Source: Nitrospirota bacterium
Lineage (GTDB): Bacteria > Nitrospirota > Nitrospiria > Nitrospirales > Nitrospiraceae
NCBI GenBank assembly: GCA_022545705.1
Contig: JACZQN010000002.1
Coordinates: 1 to 58,916 of the forward strand
Direction: 5' to 3'
Length of the DNA: 58,916 bases
Of this stretch, positions 26,879-36,543 are shown in pieces (the first letter of the stretch is position 1; each line of letters begins with the position of its first letter). Both the position numbers and the translations under genes were made by a program. Below the pieces are notes generated by a model. The model ran no database searches, was not told the origin of the DNA, and was given only the letters and a program-made list of their open reading frames with translations.

Positions 26879-28303
26879 ATGATAGGCGACCCTTCTCTTC
26901 TCGGCGCGCCGTATGATGGGTCGGCGTTGATCGCCGATCCCATTCACGAGTACATCACGTTTACGGTTCCCTACTCGACGCCTGATCCCTCGGAACGCAC
27001 AGAAAAAGACCTGATCGACTCACCCTGGGTCCAGCGGCTGCGCTATATCTATCAGCTCCAAAGCGCCCGATGGGTCTATCCCTCAGCCGAACACAGCCGA
27101 TTTCAGCATTCCCTGGGCGTCATGCATGTAGCCGGCCGCTTTGCGCGCCACCTGTACCCCTCGCTTGCGACAGTAGTGCCGGACCTCCCCTCCATCAATT
27201 TCATCGAAGAGCTACTCCGCGTCACCGCGCTGGTGCATGACCTGGGTCATGGACCATTCTGCCACTTCTTTGACGCCAACTTTTTGGAGCAGTTTGGACT
27301 GACCCACGAGCACATTGGCCAAGTGCTCATCCGCGAGCGGCTCGGTAAGATCATCAGGAAGATCCGCCGAAGTCCTCATGGCCCATTCAACCCTGGGGAA
27401 CACCTCGACCCCGATCATCTTGCGTTTCTGATCCTGAAGGATCCGGAGAAAGACAGCACGCGCGTGCCAAAGTGGGTGGCGTTCCTGCAACCCGTGATCG
27501 GCGGCATCTATACTGCGGACAACCTGGACTATGTCCTCAGGGACTCCTACATGTGTGGAGTCGCGGTTGGTCCTGTGGATCTCACGCGACTCATCCATTA
27601 CACGCTGATCACCCCCAAGGGCTTGACGATCCACCGAACGGGCCTGCCCGCCCTGCAGATGTTCCTGAACACTCGGCTGTATCTCTACTCGAACGTCTAC
27701 TACCATCGGACGACGCGGGCCATCGACATTCATCTGAGGGAGATCTTTGGGGACACGATGAAATACCTGTTCCCCTATAATCCTCTGGACCGACTGGATG
27801 CCTATCTGTACCTGACCGATTGGTCGCTCATGGAGACGGTCCGTCACTGGCCCGGGGAGAGGAGTAAAGCGAAGAGGGCACTGGGACGGGAATGGGCCCG
27901 CATCCTCGGGCGGGATGTGAAGTGGAAGATGGCCTACAACGCCTTCTTACCAACCCGAGGCGACGAACGGGGTCGCACATTCATCGACCAACGCACCGTC
28001 GAGCACCGCCTCAGACAGGCCCTTCCTCCGCATCTGAGGAAACTGGACTTCCGCGTGGATATGGCGAACCAAGACCCGCGACCCCTCAATTTGCTCAATA
28101 TGGGGGAGTTCCAGATCTACGTCTACGACCCGGCCACCCGGTCGATTTCCAAGGAAGCGTTAAAGGAGTTTTTCGACTACCTGCCTGCGCGCATCGTGCA
28201 ATTCCGCATCTTCGCCAAGGACCACAGCACCGATGCCGAGCTGGCGCGCGCCGCCGAGAAAGTCCTCACCTCGGACGGCCACAGCGTCAAAACCAACGTG
28301 TAA
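26879..28303 (+). CDS. HD-domain phosphohydrolase (SAMHD1/dGTPase-like)
   Basis: A 474-aa protein starting at ATG 26879 with GGAG upstream. The metal-binding HD motifs are in order: RFQHSLGVMH (first His), ALVHDLGHGPFCHFF (HD pair) and YTADNLDYVLRD (final Asp). This order and the surrounding sequence fit the SAMHD1-like HD family found in many bacteria. These enzymes hydrolyse dNTPs or related nucleotides; the exact substrate is not predictable. It is the last gene of the galU-lon operon and faces the proteasome operon end to end. Confidence 0.88.
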   Translation: MIGDPSLLGAPYDGSALIADPIHEYITFTVPYSTPDPSERTEKDLIDSPWVQRLRYIYQLQSARWVYPSAEHSRFQHSLGVMHVAGRFARHLYPSLATVVPDLPSINFIEELLRVTALVHDLGHGPFCHFFDANFLEQFGLTHEHIGQVLIRERLGKIIRKIRRSPHGPFNPGEHLDPDHLAFLILKDPEKDSTRVPKWVAFLQPVIGGIYTADNLDYVLRDSYMCGVAVGPVDLTRLIHYTLITPKGLTIHRTGLPALQMFLNTRLYLYSNVYYHRTTRAIDIHLREIFGDTMKYLFPYNPLDRLDAYLYLTDWSLMETVRHWPGERSKAKRALGREWARILGRDVKWKMAYNAFLPTRGDERGRTFIDQRTVEHRLRQALPPHLRKLDFRVDMANQDPRPLNLLNMGEFQIYVYDPATRSISKEALKEFFDYLPARIVQFRIFAKDHSTDAELARAAEKVLTSDGHSVKTNV

Positions 28304-28435
28304 CCGACGGGCACGGACCCTCGCGCTCGGATTCCCGCGGAAATGGGCCGACGCCGGCTGCACACACTCCGACGCACCACCCTCGCGAACGTGGGCACAC
28401 CCATGGTTGTCGGAGAGGCGAGCGAACCAGGGTCT

Positions 28436-28465
28436 GGCCGACCCGCGAGTGGAGCGGGGTCGGCC
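28436..28465. terminator. Inverted repeat between convergent operons
   Basis: GGCCGACCC (28436-28444) and GGGTCGGCC (28457-28465) form a perfect 9-bp stem with a 12-base loop, in the 177-base gap between two convergent genes. There is no T-run on either side, so it would be a weak or Rho-assisted bidirectional terminator. A second stem, CCTCGCTG paired with CAGCGAGG, overlaps the end of the M23 gene. Confidence 0.4.
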
Positions 28466-28480
28466 TCCAAAGCAGGCCGG

Positions 28481-29431
28481 CTACCCCTCGCTGCGTGGTT
28501 CAGCGAGGAGGGGGAGATTGATCAGCGCGTAGGGATTGACCCGCGCGCCGTTCAGGCGGACGCCCCAGTGAAGGTGGGGACCGGTCGCGCGACCGGTCGC
28601 ACCCACCTTGCCGATCGGATGCCCCCGTGTCACCGGTTCGCCGTCTTGCACGCTCACTTCAGACAGGTGGAAGTACATGGAATACAGACCGAGGCCGTGG
28701 TCCACCAAGACGCCCTTGCCAGAGAAAAAATGATCCACCGCCAACCTGACAACCCCGTCGTTGGTGGCGACCACTTCGGTCCCAAGGGGCGCGGCAATGT
28801 CTTCGCCATTATGCGGGCTTCGCGGCTGGCCGTTGATGATCCGTTTTCGGCCGAAGGCACCCGCAATCGCCCCGAGTACCGGTTCAATGAACGGTTGGCT
28901 CCAGAATCGCTCCTGCGACACGGTGTTCAGCACGCTCCGTACTTGCTTCTGCTCAGCCTTCACTCGGACGAGACTGTTTGGGTCCAGGTCGACCATCCGC
29001 TTGGGAAGCGTGAGACGCTGGACCGGGTAGTCCTCCTGTATGACCAGTACGTGATAGCTCAACCGCCGAGATTCCCCGGGAGCGTTGAGGTCAACCACGA
29101 GCTCATGGCTACCCGGTGTATCCAGCATATCGATCCCCAGCAGCCCAAGATAGGCACCTGGGCCACCGGGACTGGATTGGTAGAAAAAGGGAATCCGCCG
29201 GCCGAGGAACCGACCGGTCACGTCGATGGAATGACGACTGACCGGCACGCGAACGACAATGACCTGCCCTTGCTTACCGCTGAGCTGGCCGTCCGCCCCG
29301 CGAGCTTCGTGTTGGGTGCTCGGAAGCAGGTCCACAGGGAGCACGCTGGCCAGCAGCATCACCCCCACGATCGCCACCAGATCCGTCCGGACTCTGCGTG
29401 AGCCTGCTTGATCCTGATCGGTCACGTTCAT
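28481..29431 (-). CDS. M23 family zinc metallopeptidase coupled to pafA
   Basis: A 316-aa protein starting at ATG 29431, overlapping the pafA stop as ATGA. Residues about 15-37 form a signal peptide or anchor (DLVAIVGVMLLASVLPVDLL). A beta-rich middle domain is followed by a LytM/M23 domain (about 205-305) with the zinc ligands in SPHNGEDIAAPLGT (His and Asp) and GPHLHWGVRLNG (HxH). M23 enzymes cut peptidoglycan peptide bridges in the periplasm or regulate amidases. Its tight coupling to a cytosolic proteasome operon is unexpected. The active-site residues look complete, so it is probably an active endopeptidase. Confidence 0.88.
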   Translation of the reverse strand: MNVTDQDQAGSRRVRTDLVAIVGVMLLASVLPVDLLPSTQHEARGADGQLSGKQGQVIVVRVPVSRHSIDVTGRFLGRRIPFFYQSSPGGPGAYLGLLGIDMLDTPGSHELVVDLNAPGESRRLSYHVLVIQEDYPVQRLTLPKRMVDLDPNSLVRVKAEQKQVRSVLNTVSQERFWSQPFIEPVLGAIAGAFGRKRIINGQPRSPHNGEDIAAPLGTEVVATNDGVVRLAVDHFFSGKGVLVDHGLGLYSMYFHLSEVSVQDGEPVTRGHPIGKVGATGRATGPHLHWGVRLNGARVNPYALINLPLLAEPRSEG

Positions 29432-30804
29432 CGGTAGAACCGAGGTCCCGACACCTGCGAGACTAATTCCTCCACACGGCGGTTGACGGAGCTGAAGGGA
29501 TCCATGCACAGGATGGTTTCTTCCCAATACCCGTTGAGCTTCAAGTACGTCCAGTCCACCGTGTACGAGCGATTCTTGGCTCGGGCAAAGCGGATGAAGT
29601 CACCCCGCACCTTCGCGCGGGTCGTCTGCGGCGGGACCGTCATCGCCCGCTGCACCGCTTCTTCATCCACGACCCGCTCATCCATGAGACGGGACTCCAT
29701 GAGATAATAGAGCCCCCGCGTTCGCTTCACATCGTGATACTGGAGGTCCATCAGAAGGACCCTGGGGTCATCCATGCCGCAATCCTTCTTGGCCATAAAC
29801 CGGTCAATGAGCATCTTCTTGCTGACCCAATCCACTTCCAGAAACAACTGCATCGGGTCCTCATCCAGCCGGTCCAACCACCTCAGCCACTTCGCCAGGA
29901 CATCGAACATCACCGGATCGTGCGACTGGGCGCTGAGATACTCATGAGCTCGCTCACAATACGCTCGCTGAATCTCAATCGCGCTCATTTGCCGCCCATC
30001 GTCCAGCTTCACCTTTTTCTTGAGCGTGGGATCTCTGGAGATTTCACGGATGGCCTTCACGGGATCTTCTAGCTCGACGCCGGAGACGGTGTACCCGTCC
30101 TCCACCATCGAGAGCACGAGCGACGCAATCCCGACTTTCAGGTACGTGGCATGCTCGGACATATTGGAGTCGCCGACGATGATGTGCAGCCGCCGGTACT
30201 TCTCAGCATCGGCATGGGGTTCATCACGTGTATTGATGATGCTCCGGGAGGACGTGGTGGAGGAGGAGGTCTTCTCGTGGATATGCTGCGCCCGCTGTGA
30301 AATGAAGTACTGTGGCTTGCCCGAGACCTTCAGCACTTTCCCTGCCCCGGCATAGATTTGGCGCGTGACAAAGAAGGGAATCAATTGCTCCGTGATTTTC
30401 CAGAAATCCACGTCTCGGCGCATCAAGTAGTTTTCATGACAGCCGTACGTATTGCCCAGCGAATCAGTGTTGTTCTTGAAGATGTAGATTTGCCCCGAGA
30501 GGCCTTCTTCCCTCAAACGCTCCTCGGCCGACGGCAGGCAGGCTTCCAACAGGCGCTCCCCAGCCTTGTCATGGATCACCAGGTCAAGGATATTGTCGCA
30601 TTCAGGCGTGGAATACTCGGGATGGCAGCCGGTGTCCTGGTAAAAGCGGGCCCCATTCACCAGGAAGGCATTCGAAGGCCAGCTGTTGGGAATCAGGCCC
30701 TCGAAAATATACCCGAGGACCTTTTCCATCGGAAGGTAGATCCGCCCGTTGGGCGAGAAGATCAACCCGTATTCGTTCTCAAGACCGAGGATACGCTGTT
30801 TCAT
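29428..30804 (-). CDS. pafA: Pup/UBact ligase PafA
   Basis: A 458-aa glutamine-synthetase-like ligase. MKQRILGLENEYGLIFSPNG holds the Mg-binding Glu, and FYQDTGCHPEYSTPECDN holds the catalytic Asp of the PafA/Dop family. DEPHADAEKYRRLHIIVGDSN follows. PafA joins the C-terminal Glu of Pup to lysines of target proteins using ATP. It is told from Dop (32505-33980) by the missing Dop loop after the first strand. The start at 30804 matches homologues, though no good ribosome-binding site precedes it; GTG at 30828 is possible. Confidence 0.93.
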   Translation of the reverse strand: MKQRILGLENEYGLIFSPNGRIYLPMEKVLGYIFEGLIPNSWPSNAFLVNGARFYQDTGCHPEYSTPECDNILDLVIHDKAGERLLEACLPSAEERLREEGLSGQIYIFKNNTDSLGNTYGCHENYLMRRDVDFWKITEQLIPFFVTRQIYAGAGKVLKVSGKPQYFISQRAQHIHEKTSSSTTSSRSIINTRDEPHADAEKYRRLHIIVGDSNMSEHATYLKVGIASLVLSMVEDGYTVSGVELEDPVKAIREISRDPTLKKKVKLDDGRQMSAIEIQRAYCERAHEYLSAQSHDPVMFDVLAKWLRWLDRLDEDPMQLFLEVDWVSKKMLIDRFMAKKDCGMDDPRVLLMDLQYHDVKRTRGLYYLMESRLMDERVVDEEAVQRAMTVPPQTTRAKVRGDFIRFARAKNRSYTVDWTYLKLNGYWEETILCMDPFSSVNRRVEELVSQVSGPRFYR

Positions 30805-30904
30805 AACGGAGGCTGTGCATCCTGCCACGCTCTGGTTCTAGGATACACCCGTGCATAGGGTTCTTCAACAGAAGGGAACCAAGACGACTGCTCGGTCAGC
30901 GGAT

Positions 30905-31588
30905 TCAGGCAAGGATCTGGCGGGATTCCGCTGGTGGAAGACGACGGAACTTGCGACCCGCGCGGGCGCGATCGAGGACCGCGATCTCGAGCCCCTCGGG
31001 CGGGAGCTTCTGATTTGTGATGTTCTCCAACGCTTCGACGCAGAGCACGAGGGCTGCTTTGAGGGTCGGCGTGTCACCCTTGTACCGCTCCTTGAGAAAG
31101 ACCTGCAACGCTTCAGCACGCCCCCCGATCGCCGCATAGCCTCTTTCATCAATGATGCTCCCATCAAAGGAAATCCGATACAGCTCGTTCGGCCGGTCGT
31201 GCTCCCCCACTTGCACGACGAGGATCTCGACTTCCAGCGGCTTCAGCTCTTGGCTGAAGATCGTGCCAAGGCTCTGCGAATAGCCGTTCGCCAACGACCG
31301 TGCGGTCACATCCTCGCGGCTGTACATGTAGCCCTTGAGATCTGCATGCCGGATGCCCGCCTTGCGCAGGTTCTCGAACTCACTGTACTTCCCGGCGCCC
31401 GAGAAGGCGATGTTGTCGTAAATCTCCGAGATCTTGAAGAGGGACACGCTGGGGTTGTCCGCGACAAGCAAGACCCCGTCACGATATTCCATGGCAATAA
31501 TGGACCGGCCCTTCGCGATGCCTTTCTTGGCATACTCCGCCTTGTCCTGCATCATCTGTTCAGGAGAGACGTAGTACGGCAAGGGCAT
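30905..31588 (-). CDS. prcA: 20S proteasome alpha subunit
   Basis: A 227-aa alpha-ring subunit. The N-terminus MPLPYYVSPEQMMQDKAEYA forms the gate and H0 helix of actinobacterial PrcA, followed by GRSIIAMEYRDGVLLVADNP. No catalytic Thr is expected in the alpha subunit. It begins one base after the prcB stop, giving equal translation of the two ring types. The alpha ring docks ARC through its C-terminal tail. Confidence 0.94.
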   Translation of the reverse strand: MPLPYYVSPEQMMQDKAEYAKKGIAKGRSIIAMEYRDGVLLVADNPSVSLFKISEIYDNIAFSGAGKYSEFENLRKAGIRHADLKGYMYSREDVTARSLANGYSQSLGTIFSQELKPLEVEILVVQVGEHDRPNELYRISFDGSIIDERGYAAIGGRAEALQVFLKERYKGDTPTLKAALVLCVEALENITNQKLPPEGLEIAVLDRARAGRKFRRLPPAESRQILA

Positions 31589-31589
31589 C

Positions 31590-32414
31590 TTACCCCTCCT
31601 TCTTGCGCTCTTCGATCAGCGCAGCATAGATCGTTTTCATGCGTTCGTCATCCACGTCGGAGATCCCGGAGGCGCTCACGAGCTTGGCGGAGGGATAGAT
31701 TCCGCGGACAAGATCCGGACCACCAGTCGACACATCCTCGTCGGCTGCGTTATAGAGGGCGAGCAGGGCAATCCGGAGCGCGTCCTCCTCGGAGAGTGTT
31801 TTGCGGAAATGCTCCCGCATTGTATTTCGCGCGTCCTTTCCTCCGGAGCCAATCGCATGGTAGTCCGATTCCTCATACCGGCCACCGGTAATGTCGTACT
31901 TAAAGATCCGTCCCTCACCCCGCTTGAGATCATAGCCCACATAGATCGGGATGACGACCAGCCCTTGAAAGACCATGGGCAAATTGGCCTTGACCATCTG
32001 GCCCAGCTTGTTCGCCTTGCCCTCGCAGGACAATTGGAGGCCCTCCAGCTTCTCATAGTGCTCCAGTTCGGTCTGAAAGAGTTTGGCCATCTCAAGGCAA
32101 GGGCCGGCCGCCCCGGCGATAGCCATCGCGGAATGCTCGTCAACTTTCGAGACCTTCTCGATCCGGCGACCCGCAATTTGGGACCCCTCGGTCGCCCGCC
32201 GGTCTCCCGCGATGACGACCCCTCCCTGATACTTGATGGCCAGCACCGTCGTGCCGTGTGTGACCGGCGGCAACGGTGATGCGCCGCTTCCCTCGCTCAA
32301 CGGCAAGGAGGAGGATGTTGGGGACCACGGCGGACCCGGCGGCGCCAAGTCGGGCCGATGGCGAGCTAGATAATCGAAGAAACTGGAGCCTTCATCATCC
32401 GGGACACGCTGCAC
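31590..32414 (-). CDS. prcB: 20S proteasome beta subunit
   Basis: A 274-aa beta subunit starting at GTG 32414 after AAGGAGG. A 54-residue propeptide contains SSFFDYLARHRPDLAPP, a feature of actinobacterial PrcB. Processing at HG|TTVLAIKY exposes catalytic Thr55. The active-site Asp in AGDRRAT and Lys in RRIEKVSK are in place. Fourteen copies form the proteolytic rings of the cytosolic 20S core. The gap to dop is only 90 bases, too short for the modifier gene usually placed here. Confidence 0.95.
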   Translation of the reverse strand: MQRVPDDEGSSFFDYLARHRPDLAPPGPPWSPTSSSLPLSEGSGASPLPPVTHGTTVLAIKYQGGVVIAGDRRATEGSQIAGRRIEKVSKVDEHSAMAIAGAAGPCLEMAKLFQTELEHYEKLEGLQLSCEGKANKLGQMVKANLPMVFQGLVVIPIYVGYDLKRGEGRIFKYDITGGRYEESDYHAIGSGGKDARNTMREHFRKTLSEEDALRIALLALYNAADEDVSTGGPDLVRGIYPSAKLVSASGISDVDDERMKTIYAALIEERKKEG

Positions 32415-32504
32415 GTCGTTCCGCCTCCTTCAGTGTCAGTGAGCCGGCCCCATGATCAGCAGCTCTGCCCGATGCGAGGCAGCATCAGCACGGGTGGATG
32501 ACGA

Positions 32505-33980
32505 TCAGGTGGTAAGCTTCGCGAGCAACGATTCGGCTGAGTCGGAGTGTTCCAGAAGTTCGCGCGTGAGGGATTCCGTACCGCGCAGAGGCTCCATTAA
32601 CGGAATCTTCTTAATGGCAGTGTTGCCCACATCAAACAGCACCGACGTCCAGCTCGCGGCATACACCGAGCGAGGAAATTTTTGCAGGCAGTTCCCTCGG
32701 AAATAGGCCCGCGTATTCAGCGGAGCTGTATGCTGCGCCTTGGCGATCTCACTGTCCTGGAGTAACCGGTCGATCAGATTGCTGCGCTCCAGGGCATAAT
32801 ATAAGCCCTTCTCGGGACGCACGTCGTGATATTGTAGGTCCATGAGCGCCACCCGGGAATCGTTCCACTCACATCCCTTTCGCTCCATGTAGGACCGAAT
32901 CATGTGCCGTTTTGCCACCCAGTCCAGCTCATGCACCAACTGCATCGGGTCCTGCTCGAGCCTGTCCAGCACTTCTTCCCAGCGCACCAGGATATCCTTG
33001 GTGATTTGGGACAGCTCATGGCAGGCATAGAAATCCATCGCCGCCTTCAAGTAGGCGTGTTGAGCCCCGATGGCCGAGGTGACACGGCCATCAGCCAGCT
33101 TCAGCGTGGCTTTCATATCAAGGTCGCGCGAGACATCCTTGATCGCTCGCACGGGGTCCTCGAGTTCTAAATTCGGAAACTCGACCCCCGCCTCAATCAT
33201 ATCCACGATGATAGCGGTCGTGCCGATTTTCAAATAGGTGGACAACTCTGCCATGTTCGCGTCTCCTACGATGATATGGAGACGCCGGTATTTCGCAGGG
33301 TCAGCATGCGGCTCATCCCTGGTGTTGATGATGGGCCGTTTGACCATCGTGTTCAGATCCACCAGACATTCGAAAAAGTCCGCGCGTTGGGAGATCTGGT
33401 AGTCGGTCGGACTCGTCTGGTTTTCTGCGCCGACCTTGCCTGCGCCTGCGTAAATCTGTCGGGTGACTAAAAACGGCAGCAGAACCTGTGCGAGGCGGTC
33501 GAAGGGAACAGACCGCGACACCAAGTAGTTTTCGTGGTACCCATAGCTGTTTCCCTTGCCGTCGGTGTTGTTCTTATAGACCAGCGCCTGGCCCTTGCCG
33601 CTCGATCGGGCTGACGCGGTGAGACACTCGGCCATGATGCGTTCACCCGCGCGCTCGTAAGCGACCAACTCGCGTGGATTGGTGCACTCCGGTGTTGAAT
33701 ATTCTGGGTGCGCCCCATCCACGTAGAGCCGCCCGCCGTTGGAGAGAAGCTTGTTGAGCAAGCGATTATATTCAGGTCCCGGCCGCTCTCGTTCGCCTTC
33801 CACCTCGAATCCGCGAGCATCGAGCAACGGGTTCTCGTTCTCGTAGTCCCAAATGGCTTGGGGAGAAGGGACTGCCGGGTAGTGTCCGATCAACTGGAGT
33901 GAATGGGCAACGGGATCCAGCGGCTCCGCATTCCGAGCGGCAATGCCAAATTCCGTTTCCGTACCAACCACGCGCTGCAC
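32505..33980 (-). CDS. dop: Depupylase/Pup deamidase Dop
   Basis: A 491-aa paralogue of PafA starting at GTG 33980. VVGTETEFGIAARN binds Mg, IWDYENENPLLDARGFE is the Dop-type segment containing the Dop loop, and DGAHPEYSTPECTNPREL bears the nucleophilic Asp. Dop removes Pup from targets and, where Pup ends in Gln, deamidates it to Glu. It lies 29 bases after ARC and 90 before prcB, the actinobacterial order except that pup is absent. Confidence 0.93.
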   Translation of the reverse strand: MQRVVGTETEFGIAARNAEPLDPVAHSLQLIGHYPAVPSPQAIWDYENENPLLDARGFEVEGERERPGPEYNRLLNKLLSNGGRLYVDGAHPEYSTPECTNPRELVAYERAGERIMAECLTASARSSGKGQALVYKNNTDGKGNSYGYHENYLVSRSVPFDRLAQVLLPFLVTRQIYAGAGKVGAENQTSPTDYQISQRADFFECLVDLNTMVKRPIINTRDEPHADPAKYRRLHIIVGDANMAELSTYLKIGTTAIIVDMIEAGVEFPNLELEDPVRAIKDVSRDLDMKATLKLADGRVTSAIGAQHAYLKAAMDFYACHELSQITKDILVRWEEVLDRLEQDPMQLVHELDWVAKRHMIRSYMERKGCEWNDSRVALMDLQYHDVRPEKGLYYALERSNLIDRLLQDSEIAKAQHTAPLNTRAYFRGNCLQKFPRSVYAASWTSVLFDVGNTAIKKIPLMEPLRGTESLTRELLEHSDSAESLLAKLTT

Positions 33981-34009
33981 GTCCGTTTACCCCACGTCGC
34001 TGAGCGAGT

Positions 34010-35779
34010 CTAAAAGTAATGGCCCGTACCCATCGTTTCAATCCGCCTGGATTCACCCGACCCTGCGGTGAGGGTCCGAACATTGACGATCTTTTCGCCC
34101 TTCTTACCGGCGAGCTTTGCCCAATCATCGGGATTGGCCGTATTCGGCAGATCTTCATGCTCCTTGTACTCTTCGCGGATCGCACGAGAGAAGTCGTCCA
34201 TCTTCAGGCCTTTCTCGTCCGTTGCGATCGCGCGTTTGATGGCAAATTTCTTCGCGCGAGAGACAATCCCTTCGATCAGCGCACCGCTCGCAAAGTCCTT
34301 GAAGTAGAGCGTCTCCTTCTCTCCATTGGCGTACGTGACCTCCAGGAATTTGTTTTCCTCCGACATGGCATACATGGCCTCAGCGGTCATCTCCACCAAT
34401 CGTTCAACCAACCGGCGACGATCCCCCCCGTGACGTTCCAGCTCCGCCTGGGCAAATGGCAGATCTTCGGTCACATACTTTCGGAAAATGTCTCGCGCGG
34501 CGGTCATGTCGGGCCGAGAGATCTTGATCTTGATGTCGAGGCGGCCAGCACGCAGGACAGCCGGGTCGATGAGGTCCTGCCGGTTACTGGCCCCAATGAC
34601 GATGACGTTGCGCAGCCGCTCGACGCCATCGATCTCCGACAGAAACTGCGGCACGATCGTCGACTCGATATCCGAGGACACGCCGGTCCCCCGAGTCCGA
34701 AATAAAGCGTCCATCTCGTCAAAGAAGATGATCACGGGATTCCCGCCGGACGCCTTTTCCTTAGCCTTGTGGAACACCTCGCGTACTTGGCGCTCCGATT
34801 CTCCGACATATTTATTCAGCAACTCCGGCCCCTTGACATGAAGAAAGAAGCTGCGGAGCTCCTTGCCGGTCAGGTGGGCGAGTTTTTTCGCGATCGAGTT
34901 CGCCACGGCTTTTGCGATCAAGGTCTTCCCGCAGCCTGGGGGGCCGTACAGCAACACGCCTTTCGGCGGACTGAGTTTATGTTCGGCAAAGAGCTCGGGA
35001 TAGAGGAACGGCAACTCGACCGCGTCCCGGACCTGCTCGATCTCTTTCTCAAGACCGCCCACGTCGTCGTAACTGACCTCTGGAACCTCCTCCAACACGA
35101 GCTCCTCGGCCTCGGACTTGGGCAACTTCTCAATCACATACCCCGACCGAGGATCGTAGAGCAGGAGATCTCCGACGCTCAGCCGCTCGCCGATCAACGG
35201 CTCCCCGAGTTCGGCAACTCGCTCCTCATCATAGTGCAGGGTCACAAAGGCGCGCCCGCCTTCGAGAATGTCCTTTAAGCGCACGACCTCACCCTGCCCA
35301 TCGAATGCGCGAGCCTCGATCACGTTGAAAGCTTCGTTGAGGACGACTTCCTGTCCTTTCCGCAACGCCTTCGCCTTGATCATTGGATGGATGTTCACTT
35401 TCATCTTCCGGCCTGAGACATACACATTGGCCGTTTCATCACCGTTCAGGCTGGAAAAGATGCCATAGCTGGATGGGGGCGCCGTGAGCTTGTCCACTTC
35501 CGCACGCAGCGCCTCGATTTGTCCTTTGGCTTCCTGCAGCGTCGCAGCCAGCTTCTCGTTCTGCCTCGCGACCTGCTCCAGTTGATGTCTCGAGTGATGG
35601 AGTTGGCGTAGCTCCACCTCCATCGACTGAATCTGCACGCGGAGCTTTTCCATCTCGCGAATGTAATCATCGTTTTTTTTCATCATGCTGGAATCTCCGT
35701 CAGACAACCGCTCGGTAATTTTTTTGACGGAATCGCGGAGGGAGTTGAGTCGGCCTGGACTCCTCTTCGAATCGGCCAT
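34010..35779 (-). CDS. arc: Proteasome ATPase ARC/Mpa
   Basis: A 589-aa AAA+ ATPase. ATG 35779 is chosen because GGAGAG stands seven bases ahead; residues upstream are not conserved. An N-terminal coiled coil (about 35-100) binds the modifier, two OB domains follow (about 105-235), then the AAA module with [19 protein letters not shown] and [16 protein letters not shown]. The C-terminus ends in GHYF, a penultimate-Tyr tail like the GQYL of Mpa that opens the 20S gate. It unfolds tagged proteins into PrcAB. It has its own promoter at 35837-35865. Confidence 0.94.
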   Translation of the reverse strand: MADSKRSPGRLNSLRDSVKKITERLSDGDSSMMKKNDDYIREMEKLRVQIQSMEVELRQLHHSRHQLEQVARQNEKLAATLQEAKGQIEALRAEVDKLTAPPSSYGIFSSLNGDETANVYVSGRKMKVNIHPMIKAKALRKGQEVVLNEAFNVIEARAFDGQGEVVRLKDILEGGRAFVTLHYDEERVAELGEPLIGERLSVGDLLLYDPRSGYVIEKLPKSEAEELVLEEVPEVSYDDVGGLEKEIEQVRDAVELPFLYPELFAEHKLSPPKGVLLYGPPGCGKTLIAKAVANSIAKKLAHLTGKELRSFFLHVKGPELLNKYVGESERQVREVFHKAKEKASGGNPVIIFFDEMDALFRTRGTGVSSDIESTIVPQFLSEIDGVERLRNVIVIGASNRQDLIDPAVLRAGRLDIKIKISRPDMTAARDIFRKYVTEDLPFAQAELERHGGDRRRLVERLVEMTAEAMYAMSEENKFLEVTYANGEKETLYFKDFASGALIEGIVSRAKKFAIKRAIATDEKGLKMDDFSRAIREEYKEHEDLPNTANPDDWAKLAGKKGEKIVNVRTLTAGSGESRRIETMGTGHYF

Positions 35780-35836
35780 CACGTGCTCTCCGAACGCCCG
35801 GATACCCCAAGGGAATCCACAGCCCAACCTGAGCGA

Positions 35837-35865
35837 ATTCTAGCACCGCCCCCTGAAGCGGTCAA
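35837..35865 (-). promoter_or_regulatory. Sigma-70 promoter of the proteasome operon
   Basis: On the minus strand TTGACC (35865-35860), a 17-base spacer and TAGAAT (35842-35837) lie in the thiE-ARC gap. The start would be near 35830, giving a leader of about 50 bases. This separates the proteasome genes from the thiamine genes upstream. Confidence 0.7.
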
Positions 35866-35886
35866 CCACTTCACCTCTCTCACCCA

Positions 35887-36516
35887 TCAGGATGCAGCCA
35901 GCGCATCGAGGAATTGACGCGTGACGAATTCAACCGACGGCGCGGAGAGGATCGCGGAGATCACCGCAACACCAAAGGCGCCGGACTGTCGCACTTCGCG
36001 AACCCGTGGGACCGTCACGCCGCCGATTGCGAAGACCGGGATTCGGCAGCGTCGGCTCGCGTCTTCGATCGGTCGCAGCCCGATCGGTTCCCCGAAGCCG
36101 CGTTTCGAGGCTGTCTCGTACACCGGCCCGAGCACCACGAAATCGGCGCCGTTGGCCTCGGCGTGGAACACTTCCTCCACGGTATGCGCCGACACACCGA
36201 TCACCCGATCCGGGCCGAGAATCCGTCGAGTCACCGCGACCGGTATGCTGCTGGCGCGCAGGTGCACACCATCGCCTCCGGCCGCCATGGCCAGATCGAG
36301 GCGATCGTTGACCAACAATAAAGCTCTGTGTTCGCGCGTGATGCGGAGCACCTCCTCAGCCAGACCGAGCAAGGCGCGGGTATCGAGATCCTTTTCCCTC
36401 AACTGGACCGCTCGCACGCCAGCCTCCACCGCTACCCGAATGAGCGATACCAGGGGCCGGCCGCGGGTCTGATGGCGATCAGAAACTAAATACAGGGGAA
36501 AGTCAACGCGGGGCAT
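35887..36516 (-). CDS. thiE: Thiamine-phosphate synthase
   Basis: A 209-aa TIM-barrel enzyme. AVQLREKDLDTRALL, LLVNDRLDLAMAAGGDGVHLR and VIGVSAHTVEEVFHAEANGADFVVLGPV are the ThiE substrate-binding segments, and FAIGGVTVPRVREVRQSGAFGVAVISAI closes the barrel. It joins the pyrimidine and thiazole units into thiamine phosphate. It follows thiG by about 30 bases. The C-terminus is slightly shorter than in E. coli ThiE but complete. Confidence 0.93.
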   Translation of the reverse strand: MPRVDFPLYLVSDRHQTRGRPLVSLIRVAVEAGVRAVQLREKDLDTRALLGLAEEVLRITREHRALLLVNDRLDLAMAAGGDGVHLRASSIPVAVTRRILGPDRVIGVSAHTVEEVFHAEANGADFVVLGPVYETASKRGFGEPIGLRPIEDASRRCRIPVFAIGGVTVPRVREVRQSGAFGVAVISAILSAPSVEFVTRQFLDALAAS

Positions 36517-36543
36517 GCGAGGTCTGGCGCAGTGGAGCGAGCG

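Noticed and set aside
32415-32504. Search for a pup/UBact ORF between dop and prcB
   Set aside because: All three minus-strand frames have stops within a few codons; the longest from a start is about 10 codons and lacks Gly-Gly-Gln/Glu.
32412-33980. Shared GACGTGCAGCG at the starts of dop and prcB
   Set aside because: About eleven bases in common at two GTG starts is not enough to infer duplication or a deletion that removed pup.
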